This document shows, in pieces, positions 1 through 11,723 of a DNA stretch of 64,000 bases. Position numbers and translations under genes: made by a program. Position 1 is the stretch's first letter; the number at the start of each line of letters is the position of its first letter. The DNA lies in assembly GCA_963971535.1 (NCBI GenBank), contig OZ020589.1, forward strand, positions 54,627,743 to 54,691,742, written 5' to 3'. The notes under the pieces are model-generated. The model was not told the DNA's origin and did not search any database. It worked only from the letters and a program-made list of their open reading frames with translations. Origin of the DNA: Notolepis coatsorum (Eukaryota; Chordata; Actinopteri; Aulopiformes; Paralepididae).

Positions 1-2444
1 GTAGAGAAGATGTCGCCGTAGTCTTGCAGGAGCTTCGCTAGACTGCACTTTTCCCCGGTAGTTAGCTCAATGGAACTCTGGGCGTACAGAGTGGTGAGAT
101 GTTCTGGCACGGTGGGGAAGGCATGGTCGGACTGTTGGGATTCAGTGATGATGGTAGGGGGCTCCATTATCTCAACAGACTGGAGAAACCCTGCTACAGC
201 TCCTTTCTTGATGGTAACATCAGTGGTTCCTGGGTTAAATACTCTGATTGGTATACTCTTACTGGGCTGGGCTCCTACTAAGACCCGGGCCACCAGCAAT
301 CGGTGCTTCTCAACAAAGCCTTTTGTAGGGCATAGCATCACTTCTCCTTTCACAGGGGTCCGGAAATGAGCATTTCCCGGTATAATGTACTCACGTCCTG
401 GTGCTAGAACTGTGGTGCGAGCTACTCTTACTGCATGTGCTCTCGGCCTGTTGTCCGGATGGAAGTATGGTATTTGTTCACCGAACAACACAATCTTTCG
501 GTTGCCAAAGTCCAGATGTGCTCTTGACTGCTCTAAGAATGGATGGCCCAGGATGGCCTCAGCACTGCCTGGCAGGTCGGCAAGTATGAAATCTACACCC
601 ACAGTCTGGCTGCCAATCTGAACAGGTAAGTGAACTTCACCCAAGGCAGGGACATTCCCAGGACCAATGCCATGCAGGGACTGTACAGTTGATGGCTGGA
701 TAGGTGGTCTGACCTCCGGGTGGATAGAATTATAGTATCGCAAAGGCAGCACATTTCTCCCTGCCCCAGAGTCTAAGATGGCACAAATCTCCATGTCATA
801 CATCAGCAGGTGGATACACATTTCTGGGCTCTCACCTTTGGCTTTACCACTGGACCCTCTGCATGCATTTTGGTTTTTGGAGACATTCAAAACTGTGTCC
901 GCCTGCAGCTTAGTTGGGTTTGTTAGAGAGTGGCAATTACGCCACATGTGTCCAATACCCGAGCAGTTGTGACAGCGGATGCTATCCCAATTTGTATCTT
1001 TTTGTCTCCTTTGTTTGTATTGCGCGGGGTGGTTCTGGTTCTGCTTTGTGGGTGCTGGTGCTGCACCATTATTTCCCTCAGCTTCATCAGAGTGGGCATA
1101 ATCGCGCACCATAGCCATTCTGGTTCTCCGCTCAGCTACATTCCGTGCTCCAGTCTGCATGAGCTGTGCAACGCTGGTAGCTGCTCTCCTGGTAGTTTCA
1201 TAACGACGAGCAATGTCGTAAGCTTGGGCTAATGTGCGAGGTCGGTCTTCTAGGAGCTTCTGAATAATGTTGGCGTCCCCCATAGCATTAGTGAACACCT
1301 CAACACTGATTGCATCCTGCTCCTTTTCAGAACGGTCAGCGTATGCAATAGACACTTTCTCATATATGTCGTCCCTCAAGATGTGTAGTGCCTCACCTGG
1401 CAGGCGGATTCGTTGCCTTAACTCGATGGCAACAGCCACTGCATACTCTGATGATGGGCCATAAGCAACCTCCACCTCCTCAACAATGTCTCTGTAGTCC
1501 CAGCGTGCTGACCTTGGGTTGCGGTGGACCACTGCTCCTGCTGCACCTATGAGACAGAACCTCAACTGGACAGCCATAGTGTTCTCTGACCAGCGATTAG
1601 CCTCAGCACAGCTCTCAAAGCGCTGCAAGAAGTCCTTCCATGGTGTGGTGCCATCATACTGACCCGGTCGTAGTGTAGGAATCCTCTCTCGCTGAACACT
1701 GTCGTCCTCGCTGTCTGAAGACAGGTTGTACTGCACACGCCGGGGCAGCCGGCCACTTGGATGGAAGCCTGCTCGCCTGCGATGGGACTGATCATAGCCA
1801 TAAGTCACAGCTTCATTACCTCCATGGACCGGTGTACTCTGCCTGTGGTGTACAGCGCCCTCTGGCTGCACCTGACGGGAACACACACCCGGTGTCACAG
1901 GGGTGGAAAGCAGGGTTGCAGGTTCAATATGTGGGGAATAGACTGTCACATTGTTCATAGGTGTGCAGCGTGTGCTCTCCATAAAGGCTGCTGGTTTAGC
2001 AGCAATGCAGGGGTTAATGTTATGGGTAGCTGCATCTCCTATGGTCATTGAATGCATTTGTCCATACAACATATTCATATGGGGAGGCTCAGTTCCATAA
2101 TGACTTTGCTGCATTTCAATGCCACTGTCTCTCATACTTTGATCATTCATATGAGCAAAGGGGTTTGTGCTTGACAACGACAGATGAGCATGTGGGTAAT
2201 TGTCACTGGCCATTATCACTGGCTTATTATGTGCAGTAAATGGGTTTGACATTGCACCAGTAGGGGGCAGCTGATCCTCTGTTATGAACGGGTTGAGGCT
2301 TTGTCCATGTTGGTACTTCATTTCACGTCTCAGGTTAGCGACATCAGACTGAGAGTACATGGTTGTAGTTGTGGGGGTTAACATGAATGGGTTAGAGTAG
2401 TTGGTCATTTCCCCGTCAACGTTACTTCCATGGGCCGTCATCAT
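1..2444 (-). CDS. Gag-protease polyprotein of the gypsy element (partial, pol continues off the window)
   Basis: Open reading frame of about 814 codons on the minus strand, cut by the window edge. I start it at the first of two adjacent ATGs (2442-2444), shortly after the primer site. The N-terminal ~490 residues are gag-like. Around residues 491-504 there is a CCHC zinc knuckle (C-x2-C-x4-H-x4-C, CHNCSGIGHMWRNC) that should bind the RNA genome. At about residue 558 the protease motif ILDSGAGRNVLPL gives the catalytic DSG. The last visible residues (KLLQDYGDIFS) match the usual lead-in to reverse transcriptase. Gag and protease share one frame here. I checked the frame at the start codon, the zinc knuckle and the protease. 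A domesticated gypsy gag gene is an alternative, but the abutting LTR and primer site favour a retrotransposon. Confidence 0.82.
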   Translation of the reverse strand, partial: MMTAHGSNVDGEMTNYSNPFMLTPTTTTMYSQSDVANLRREMKYQHGQSLNPFITEDQLPPTGAMSNPFTAHNKPVIMASDNYPHAHLSLSSTNPFAHMNDQSMRDSGIEMQQSHYGTEPPHMNMLYGQMHSMTIGDAATHNINPCIAAKPAAFMESTRCTPMNNVTVYSPHIEPATLLSTPVTPGVCSRQVQPEGAVHHRQSTPVHGGNEAVTYGYDQSHRRRAGFHPSGRLPRRVQYNLSSDSEDDSVQRERIPTLRPGQYDGTTPWKDFLQRFESCAEANRWSENTMAVQLRFCLIGAAGAVVHRNPRSARWDYRDIVEEVEVAYGPSSEYAVAVAIELRQRIRLPGEALHILRDDIYEKVSIAYADRSEKEQDAISVEVFTNAMGDANIIQKLLEDRPRTLAQAYDIARRYETTRRAATSVAQLMQTGARNVAERRTRMAMVRDYAHSDEAEGNNGAAPAPTKQNQNHPAQYKQRRQKDTNWDSIRCHNCSGIGHMWRNCHSLTNPTKLQADTVLNVSKNQNACRGSSGKAKGESPEMCIHLLMYDMEICAILDSGAGRNVLPLRYYNSIHPEVRPPIQPSTVQSLHGIGPGNVPALGEVHLPVQIGSQTVGVDFILADLPGSAEAILGHPFLEQSRAHLDFGNRKIVLFGEQIPYFHPDNRPRAHAVRVARTTVLAPGREYIIPGNAHFRTPVKGEVMLCPTKGFVEKHRLLVARVLVGAQPSKSIPIRVFNPGTTDVTIKKGAVAGFLQSVEIMEPPTIITESQQSDHAFPTVPEHLTTLYAQSSIELTTGEKCSLAKLLQDYGDIFS

Positions 2445-2561
2445 CTCAACTCAGTTCATTGACTGACGAAATTGCCTCGTGCGTCCTTTAGCATGAGTTA
2501 GCATGAGCTAACTATACGTGTCCATAGTTTACAACTCATTGATGAAATCAGGATTTTTCAT

Positions 2562-2581
2562 ATCCCGGACTCGAGCCCCCA
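2562..2581 (-). promoter_or_regulatory. Primer-binding site, tRNA-Pro-like
   Basis: Read on the minus strand this is TGGGGGCTCGAGTCCGGGAT, starting one base inside the LTR boundary. It matches the tRNA-Pro primer site used by many retroelements except for two extra bases (AG) in the middle. It would prime minus-strand cDNA synthesis. Confidence 0.7.
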
Positions 2582-2582
2582 A

Positions 2583-2954
2583 TGTTACCTTTTTCTGTGT
2601 TAACTCGAACCTTAGTAAGAGTACAGGAGAGTGTTATCTTCACTCTAGGGCCGAAGTGGTCATGTACAGTCACGTACTGTTTTAACGTACTGTCCGGACT
2701 TCGGGGTAAATCCCTCTTGATGTGTGGTGGTGACAATAAACCACTGGAAACAGTTATCTTCAGGACTGTGCATTTATTTCCATTGTATTCTTCATATCAT
2801 GCTGTTGACTAACGTTACATATCTCACAACAAGCTACCTGCTTCTGTTGTTCTTCCTGTGTACAGTCTGTCTCATCACATATTCGCTCCTTGCGTAGCTG
2901 ACCTGTATGCGTGGGTGCCTCCCTCTTAAAGGAACAGACCATAATCTTATAACA
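2583..2954 (-). repeat. 5' LTR of the gypsy element
   Basis: 372 bp bounded by TGTTA and TAACA inverted ends, with the primer site touching the internal side. On the minus strand it contains an AATAAA-type polyadenylation signal (ATGGAAATAAATGCAC) near the middle. The outer flank is GGGTG, which should recur beyond the missing 3' LTR. Confidence 0.75.
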
Positions 2955-3043
2955 GGGTGATTCTACACAACTTCTATCGCTGTGTGATCGAGAGCGTTCT
3001 TACTTCCTCCTGTACAATATGGTTTGGTAACATCACAGACCAG

Positions 3044-5167
<2,124 letters not shown>

Positions 5168-5690
5168 CAGGAGAAGAAATCTCTGAATAGAATTGTGCGT
5201 CTTGCACGCAAGACAATCGGGTCTAGCCTGCCAGCTCTAGAAGAGACCTATGGTGCCAGGCTGCTTTCCCGTGCCTTTGGCATTATCAACGACTCCTCTG
5301 GTCACCCAGCCGCAGGCCTCTTTGTCCCCCTACCCTCGGGCAGACGTTACCGCTCTATCACATGCTCTACCTCTCGGTTTACAAAGAGCTTTTTCCCCAG
5401 TGCTGTGCGGAGCCTGAATGACTCCAAAGGCTAGTTTTGTTTTTTATCCTATTTTGTTTCTGTGTTTTTATTAGTGTTTTAGTCAGGTTTGTGGAAGTGC
5501 TGTTTTAACTATGATATGCACTTTTAGGGGATGTTCGATATCAATTTTAGCATTTGTCCTTTTATACTGTCTGTGTTTTTACATATTTTTCCTGTACTGT
5601 TTACACAGTGTTTTGCTCATGTACCTGTATTCCAATGTGGATTCGTCCATACATGGCAATACAAATCTTTGACTTTGACTTTGAAATATG
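5168..5690 (+). mobile_element. 5'-truncated non-LTR retrotransposon, 3' end
   Basis: A short coding remnant (about 5180-5434) is followed by an AT-rich 3' untranslated region ending in a TTTGACTTTGACTTTGA tail near 5690. The order coding end, 3' UTR and short repeated tail is what target-primed insertion of a truncated LINE gives. The remnant looks CR1/L2-like. Confidence 0.6.
5180..5434 (+). pseudogene. C-terminal end of a LINE reverse-transcriptase protein
   Basis: About 85 residues ending in a stop at 5432-5434. The patterns LNRIVRLARKTIG, LPSGRRYRSI and RFTKSFFPSAVRSLN resemble the last part of CR1/L2/Rex-type ORF2 proteins, after the catalytic palm and thumb. No endonuclease or YxDD motif is present, so the copy is inactive. 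It begins right at the border of the upstream inverted-repeat element. Confidence 0.6.
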
Positions 5691-6239
5691 TGCACATTTA
5701 TGGATGCAATAAGGCAAAATGAAGTAAAACTAAATCTGTGTTATTGACATTTTATTGTCACTAGTTGCATAGAAGACATGTTTAGGACGCAAAATATAAC
5801 AAAATCTCAAAATCAACAAAAAAAAGTATATTTGCCTATCTCGCCTTAAGTGTTTTGGTTAATCAGAGTGTTTACCAATCGTATATTATAGTTTTTTTTT
5901 GTTCCAAGTGTTATTTTTGATTACATCACTAACAAAATAATAAATGAAAAAAATACTCATTTAATCAGATTAATCACTTTATTCAAATTGAGGATTTAGT
6001 TTGAGGATATAAAAAGTAAAAAAAAATTATAAAAGAAAATGAGAATACTTTTTTAATAAATTTTTTTAAATTAAAAACGAAGGTTTGAACATCCGTTCGA
6101 AAAACCCTGATGATGTTTTTTTTTTAGTAATTTTTTTTGTATCCATCCTCTCTTTCTCCGATTTTTCTGTTTTCTCCCCGTCCCAATTTGGTCGTTGTGC
6201 CAATTCCCCCCCTCCCCTACCTGTTTGTTGTGCACACAC
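5691..6239. other. AT-rich intergenic sequence with dispersed repeat fragments
   Basis: No gene seen. From about 5958 it carries a first copy of a dispersed AT-rich repeat (CACTTTATTCAAATTGAGG, then a degenerate GTTTGAAC...CGTTCGAA hairpin near 6085-6102) that recurs near 7285 and 7970. Confidence 0.5.
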
Positions 6240-6530
6240 TTTTTTCACCTGGCAGCGAGGACTCTCATTGGTGAGGTGTAACGCGTGGGAGGGCACGCTG
6301 CCTCCATCGGGTCCTGCCTCCGCTGAGCGGGCGCCCAGACCTGACCTGTGGGCATCGCTGTCCACAGCGCCAGATCCCCACCCGTGACTTGCCCTCCCCC
6401 TAACCCAGCCAAGCGGGGGTTAGTATAGCGATCAGCCCAAGCCCCAAGCAATGCTGGCTCCGGGAGTCGAGACCGCAGCCTCTTGCATTGGTGACGAGCG
6501 CAATCTCCGCTACGCCACCTGGCATTTTGA
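6240..6530 (-). mobile_element. Probable tRNA-derived SINE
   Basis: On the minus strand the head around 6530-6445 reads GGTGGCGTAGCGGAG, then ~35 bases, then GGTCTCGACTCCCGG. These resemble the A and B boxes of an internal RNA polymerase III promoter at tRNA-like spacing. A GC-rich body follows to about 6240. The surroundings are AT-rich. The body family was not recognised and the B box is imperfect. Confidence 0.45.
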
Positions 6531-7245
6531 AAAGCCCTAGTTTTTCAGGAAAATATAGATTCCGTGATAAACGGCATTTACTGGAATATTCTGGCATACA
6601 CAAAAACGTTGTAATTTTTCGGCCTATTTATGAATCGTTTTCAAATCAACGCTAGATTATCGATAGTATATGTGTACTTATGCACGCTAGGGAAGCGGGC
6701 TGAAAAATCGATTATCTTATTTCCTGATCAGCGAGCACACACTCACAGCCACACACACACATATGGGACATGTTGATAGGTGAAAACAGCTCTGATTATC
6801 CTAAGACTGGTAAAATAGATTCCTTACCTCAGATCAGATGTTATCCAAAAAGATTATTCCAATTCCTGATCGCCATTCCAAATATCGATCGCGTTTATTG
6901 ATTCAGCGTTGGGTGGAAATACATAATCCACGCTGTTTTGAGGGCCGGATCACTTGGTCTCTTCAGTTGGCTTGAGGAAAAGTAACCTGAGGAAACTGCC
7001 CCCCCCCCCCTTCATCAGTCTAAACGAATGGGGTGCAGTTACACAGGGAGAGACGATAGGGGGCGGTATCTTCCCAATTGAGCTCAGAGAAACTGCAACA
7101 CTAGCGTGAGGCTCGATTGATGAAATATGAATTCAAATCAACAATAAAAAAAAATACGACAAACAAACGCTATAGCGTTGCCGGCACTCAACTGGCGGCA
7201 TGAACTAACAACAAAACGCGTCGCTGGCATCCAAAGTGTTAAGAA
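6531..7245. other. Intergenic stretch without recognised genes
   Basis: Contains a short CA-rich tract (about 6738-6765) and a C run near 7001-7010. No coding potential or terminal repeats were recognised. Confidence 0.4.
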
Positions 7246-7640
7246 CGAAGGTTCGAACGTCCGTTCGAAAAACCCTGACGAAGTTTGAATCACTTTATTC
7301 AAATTGAGGATTTAGTTTGAGGATATATAATCAAAAATTATAAAAAAATAATAAATGTTATTTTTTTTATTTTAATTATTTTATTAAAAACGAAGATTCG
7401 AACCCTGACGAAGTTTGAATCCCAAAAACAGGCTTCGGGGACAGCCTTACCAAACATATTATTTATATTATTCAAATTACTCTCAAACATGTTCCGTTGT
7501 GATGTCACAGTATGATGTCATAATAGACCATCCTACAACATTTGTGATGTCACAGTATGATGTCAATAATAGGACATTCTAGAACATTTGTGATGTCACA
7601 GTATGATGTCATAATCAAACATTCTAGAACATTTGTGTTC
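7246..7640. repeat. Dispersed AT-rich repeat with TTCGAACG hairpin and TGATGTCA tandem units
   Basis: Holds the perfect 18-bp hairpin TTCGAACGTCCGTTCGAA (7252-7269), the CACTTTATTCAAATTGAGG segment, a second truncated copy near 7385 with GGCTTCGGGGACAGCC, and then about three imperfect ~45-60-bp units (7497-7640) each with GTGATGTCACAGTATGATGT. The same module recurs at 7952-8372. Confidence 0.6.
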
Positions 7641-7717
7641 TATTCAACAATTCTCTCAGAAGTTCTCATTGTGCATCTTGAAACAGTACTGAACAGTACT
7701 GAACAGATAGACTAAAC

Positions 7718-7780
7718 AACATAGATTGAAGCCTGCATTTCTCAACCAAGGTGCCTTGCCGACCGTTTTGCTGTGGAAAG
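7718..7780 (+). other. Possible duplicated 5' non-coding exon, copy 1
   Basis: About 90 bp from 7719 is nearly identical to 11063-11152. In both copies the block includes GGAAAG|GTGAGT, a strong splice-donor match (exon end 7780 here). Copy 2 lies just upstream of the pyrin exon, so the block may be a non-coding first exon of an NLR-type gene duplicated here. There is no transcript evidence. Confidence 0.3.
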
Positions 7781-7951
7781 GTGAGTGTCCACAACGGCTA
7801 GCTAGCTGTTCTACTTGAAAACTGAATGTTAATATTGAATCAGACACTATTGAATACTGAATGTTAATATCAGACCATATTGAATACTGAATGTTAATTC
7901 AGGTTGACATCATTTGACAGTTGACAGGGGGCTGGAAAGTTAAAAGAAAAA

Positions 7952-8372
7952 ATACTAATTAAATCAGATTAATCACTTTATTCAAATTGAGGATTTAGTT
8001 TGAGGATATAAAAAAATATATATGTATAAAAGAAATAAATTATGAGAATACATTTTTTTATTTAAATTCTTTTATTAAAAACGAAGGTTCGAACGTCCGT
8101 TCGAAGAACCCTGACGAAGTTTGAATCCCAAAAACAGGCTTCGGGGACAGCCTTACCATACATAATTTTGTATATTATTCAAATAGAACTCAAACTTGTT
8201 CCGTTGTGATGTCACAGTATGATGTCATAATAGAACATTCTAGAACATTTGTCATGTCACAGTATGTCATAATAGACCATTCTAGAACATTTGTGATGTC
8301 ACAGTATGATGTCATAATCAAAACATTTGTGATGTCACCGTATGATGTCATAATAGGACATTCTAGAACCCT
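7952..8372. repeat. Second copy of the AT-rich repeat module
   Basis: Repeats the 7246-7640 module in the same order and orientation: Leu/AT-rich lead, hairpin TTCGAACGTCCGTTCGAA (8088-8105), GGCTTCGGGGACAGCC, then TGATGTCACAGTATGATG units. It ends where the copia element begins. Confidence 0.6.
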
Positions 8373-8381
8373 CAGGTTGTT

Positions 8382-9098
8382 CTAGGAATAATGTTCCTCT
8401 ATAGGAGCATGTAAGTATGCTGTTTTGACGTCCATTTGATGGACAATGAGGTCATCTTGTACTGCGACCTGCATCAGTGCCCTTACTGACGTAAGGTTTG
8501 CTGTTGGAGCAAACGTCTCATGGTAGTCTATGCCTTCTGTTTGATTGTAACCCTTAGCAACGTATCTAGCTTTATATATTTTGCCTCTTTCAGCATTTTC
8601 TTTAATGGCATATAACCATCTACCCCCCACTGTGTTCCTGCCCTCAGGCAAAGAGGTCAGTTCAAAAGTGTCATTTTCTTTCAGTGAGTCGATCTCATCG
8701 TTCATCGCTTTTTCCCATCTGGGTGACTCTGGTGACCTCAGAGCTTGTCTATAGGTTTGAGGGACTCCACAAACCGCCCTGTAACAGTAATCAACACATG
8801 TATCGGTTACATCATCATCTGTAAAATCTGATACATAGTCCTGTAAGTATTGTGGTTTCCTCCTCTCTCTTTTTGGATAGCAGCGTTTTTCACTAGGACT
8901 AGGTTGTGGATCTCCATCGTTTTCATCCTGTTGATCTGTATCTGTATTTACAGTCTCGTCGCTCCCCTCTAGAACCTGACTCTCTGTGTTCTCCTCACCC
9001 TGTGGCTGTGGTACATGAGTGCTGTTCTTACTACCAGACTCTCTGCGTTGTGTCAGGAATTCTGTATCATCCTCATCAGTTTGAGTGTTGTTCCACAC
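8382..9098 (-). pseudogene. Copia reverse transcriptase, N-terminal part only
   Basis: After an acidic linker, the RVT_2-type start is visible: YRQALRSPESPRWEKAMNDE, GGRWLYAIKENAERG, YKARYVAKGYNQTEG, then DDLIVHQMDVKTAYLHAPI with the first catalytic aspartate. The frame stops after HAPIEEHYS, before the YVDD motif, so RT and RNase H are missing. The break coincides with the edge of the AT-rich repeat at 8372. Confidence 0.8.
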
Positions 9099-9381
9099 TG
9101 TTCTTTCTAATGAATTTTACTAGCCTGTGTTTTGATACCTTTCCTGTATGCGGTTTGTATACTAGGTGTGCCGGGCTGTTTTTACTGTATCCCACAAATA
9201 TCCCCTTTTCACATCTGGGATCGAGTTTCTTATGATTGTGTTTATATGCATAACACTCGGAGCCGAACACCCACATTTTTGAGAGGTCTGGTTTCTTTCC
9301 TGTTAACATGTAAGTAAGGGGTATTTTTGGTCCTTTCGTTGTAGCATCTATTTCGGATGTGAGCTGCATTTTGTACAGCAT
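9076..9381 (-). pseudogene. Copia integrase C-terminal region
   Basis: Third frame of the same pol gene. VFGSECYAYKHNHKKLDPRCEKG followed by IFVGYSKNSPAHLVY is the conserved region downstream of the copia integrase core. It overlaps both neighbours, so one frameshift lies on each side. Confidence 0.75.
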
Positions 9382-9673
9382 AAGGCCACAGTGTCTTTGG
9401 TAATCTCTTTTCTAATAATTGGCACCTTCCCATTTCAAATAAAGTCCTAAACTGTCTCTCATGCTGCTCTATGCGGAAAACAGCGCCATCTCTGTTGGTG
9501 ACCAGGTTCTGTCCTTCTTGGAATGTCACCTTGTCTCCGTCTGCTGTGGCTGCTTGCACGGAGAGGATGCTCTGTGGATAGGATGGGATGAACAGCGCAT
9601 TCCTCAGTGTTATTCCGACGCATCTTCCTTCCGAGTCCTGTAGGAACACCTCTGCGTCGCCTCGTTTCCACAT
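9242..9673 (-). pseudogene. Copia protease end and integrase fragment with core deleted
   Basis: Continues protease (ALFIPSYPQSILSVQAA) to the region just before integrase (FRTLFEMG), then jumps directly to the sequence after the integrase core (LPKTLWPYAVQNAAHIRNR). The HHCC zinc site and the DDE core are therefore absent: an internal deletion of several hundred bases. It cannot encode an active integrase. Confidence 0.75.
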
Positions 9674-10742
9674 TGTTCATCCTGGTCCCGTCAGCTAGTT
9701 CCATGTAGTGTGACTTTGGGTCAAATGTCTCGTCAAATCTTGTGAACTTGTTTTCCTCTGTTATGATGTGGGATGTAGCTCCGCAGTCTACCATTAATCC
9801 GTTTCTTCTTATAGTGTCTGGGAGGAATCCTTGACTGACTGTGAATACAAATGTATGTTCTTCACGTTCTTGTCTGTCCGCCGTCTGTTTTGCGTCATCT
9901 CTCTGCTGGGGTTTTCTCCTGCATGTCTCATCGCTGTGTGTAGAACTTTTATGGTAGTTACACCACTTCGCTACACTGGTTCCTTTTTGCCGACACTCTC
10001 TTGCTATATGACCACGGCCTCCGCATCCGTAACATGTCACCGATGATACGTCAAACTTTTCTGTCTCCTCGTAACTCCGTAGTTTCCTCTTGAACTGGGT
10101 AAACGTCAGTTCATCAATGCTCTGTGTCGTATGGATGGCAAAAGGCTTATACGTATCTGGAAGTCCTTTTAGAATCATGGCTATAATTAGCCCGTCACTA
10201 ATAACTTCCTTTGCATTTCTTAGGGAAGTTACTGCCTTTTCAGCTCGAATGATATAATCTGTCACCGTTTCACCAGACTCTTTCTTCAGTGACGTTAGTT
10301 CTGTGTACAGGGCAATAATTCTTGGCTTACCCTGACTTGCGTAATGACTTCTTAGTATTTCGAGTGCTTTGTTGCCGTCATCTGTCGCCTCTCTCATAAC
10401 CAACGATAGACTTTTGTCATCCAGGAATTGTATTAGCTCTGCGTAGCATTCTTCGTTCTTGTTGTCATCTGGACCGTCCTCACTGGTGCAGAGTATCGTG
10501 TCTTTTAGTCCCATCATTCTCATGTGGCCGAGAAACTTCACTTCCCAACGCTCGTAATTGTTTTCATCTCCGTCGAAAACTAATCTCTGCCATCGTCCTC
10601 CTGCGGTACCACCACGCCTGGGCCCATAACCTGTAGAGTTTCCTGTTCCTTCGCTCTCCATGTTCAATGTAGAGGGTTCTGTTTCTTCATCATCAGTGTT
10701 GTTCAATGTAGAGGGTTCTGTTTCTTCATCATCACAACTCAT
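9670..10742 (-). pseudogene. Copia Gag and protease
   Basis: Frame opens at 10742; the recognisable part is about 350 residues. A UBN2-type gag region (TDYIIRAEKAVTSLRNA, ILKGLPDTYKPF) is followed by a CCHC knuckle CYGCGGRGHIARECR and then the protease motif LMVDCGATSHIITEENKF, with catalytic DCGA. After about 9672 the frame becomes unrelated sequence and the true product continues in another frame (9242-9673), a frameshift. The N-terminus has an 18-residue acidic repeat ending STLN. Gag would form the capsid; protease would cut the polyprotein. Confidence 0.8.
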
Positions 10743-10753
10743 ATCTTATCATA

Positions 10754-11061
10754 TGTATTTATCCACACAAAGAACGCCTGATCCGCTTTGTTTCTTTTAT
10801 GTGAATAGTTTATTTACAATAAGTGAACCAAACTTCTCCTCCATTACAAACACCACAAACACTCCCAGCTGTGACACACCATTTTCACGCCTGTGCGCAC
10901 TGACAGCTGACTGATGACAGCTAGATATACATGCTTGGCTTCCCGCCACTGCGTCATACCGTCATGTCTTTACGTACTGCAAGTACAAGAACAAAACACA
11001 AGACTTAGAATAGAGTTGCACCACATTTCCAATACAACACGTGAACGTCTAGGCTACAACA
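10754..11061 (-). repeat. 5' LTR of the copia element
   Basis: 308 bp that begins TGTTGTAGC and ends AAATACA on the minus strand, immediately upstream of gag. It has a polyadenylation-like AATAAA (GTAAATAAACTATTC). There is no second copy to compare, so the borders are inferred from the TG...CA ends and the junction with the duplicated block at 11062. Confidence 0.5.
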
Positions 11062-11122
11062 CATAGACTGAAACCTGCATTTCTCAACCAAGGTGCCTTG
11101 CCGACCGTTTTGCTGTGGAAAG
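11062..11122 (+). other. Possible 5' non-coding exon of the NLR-type gene, copy 2
   Basis: Nearly identical to 7718-7780 and ends at the same donor GGAAAG|GTGAGT. It lies 334 bp upstream of the pyrin start codon. Fish NLR genes often begin with a non-coding exon, which fits, but no promoter element was recognised and the copia LTR touches its left side. Confidence 0.35.
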
Positions 11123-11455
11123 GTGAGTGTCCACAACGGCTAGCTAGCTGTTATGGTACCTTGTGTATACTGCACCTGTGTATACTGTTTAATATACTTT
11201 ACTCATAGTATATATTCAGATTCTAATTCTTTATTGCCCAATTCATTAATTAAGATTATGCATCTTGGTCATAATTCAAACAAACATGCACACTTCTAAT
11301 GACTGCATTGTTGATAGAAAATAGCTTTGAAATTGACACAACAAACTAGAATGAATGAAAGAGCTTGGATCCAAGCTCTCAATACTGAATTGACTCAGTT
11401 TGGGTCTCAAGATGAGAACATATACAAGCTCTGCTCTGTTTCTCCAGTGACAACA

Positions 11456-11705
11456 ATGGTGTCACATCAACTCATCACCATTCTGGATGACTTGAAGGAG
11501 GAGGAGCTGAAGAAGTTCATGTTTTATTTGAAGGATAAAGGGCATGGCTACATTCCCATCCCAACATGCCGGCTAGAGAACGCTATCAGACTGGATATGA
11601 TGGAGGTGATGGTGCAGACCTATGGTCCTGATGGAGCTCTGAAGACTACAGAGGAGATACTGAAGCTGGTTGGCAGGAATGATCTGGTGGCAGATTTACA
11701 AACAG
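11456..11705 (+). CDS. Pyrin-domain (PYD/DAPIN) exon of a fish NLR-type gene
   Basis: Starts at ATG 11456 (context ACAACAATGG); an in-frame ATG at 11327 is possible, but the domain begins right after 11456. The ~83 residues have the pyrin pattern: LITILDDLKEEELKKFMFYL (helices 1-2), IPTCRLENA, then DMMEVMVQTYGPDGAL and EILKLVGRNDLVADL (helices 5-6). PYDs form homotypic contacts in cytoplasmic inflammasome complexes (family knowledge). The exon ends CAG|GTATTC in phase 1, as fish NLRP first coding exons do. The next exon should be 13707-13760. The domain is intact here, but the rest of the gene is damaged. Confidence 0.8.
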
Positions 11706-11723
11706 GTATTCTTGTCAGCCTGT

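Larger units (their letters stand above)
1..2954 (-). mobile_element. Ty3/gypsy LTR retrotransposon, 5' part; continues beyond the window start
   Basis: From right to left this block has an LTR (2583-2954), a primer-binding site touching it, a short leader and one long gag-protease frame that runs off the left edge. The order LTR, PBS, CCHC knuckle, aspartic protease and beginning of reverse transcriptase is that of Ty3/gypsy elements. Only the 5' half is present; reverse transcriptase, RNase H, integrase and the 3' LTR must lie left of position 1. The frame has no stop in the parts I translated, so the copy may be young. Confidence 0.85.
8382..11061 (-). mobile_element. Ty1/copia retrotransposon, degenerate, 3' end missing
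   Basis: Minus-strand element: LTR (10754-11061), gag with zinc knuckle, protease, a remnant of integrase, and the beginning of reverse transcriptase. The copia order (integrase before RT) is clear. The pol part is in four fragments in different frames, the integrase core is deleted, and RT stops near 8382. No second LTR was found, so the left end was lost. It sits directly beside the candidate NLR first exon at 11062. Confidence 0.8.

Noticed and set aside
70..2239. Several plus-strand frames of 60-100 codons
   Set aside because: Shadows of the minus-strand gypsy gag-protease frame, which carries real motifs.
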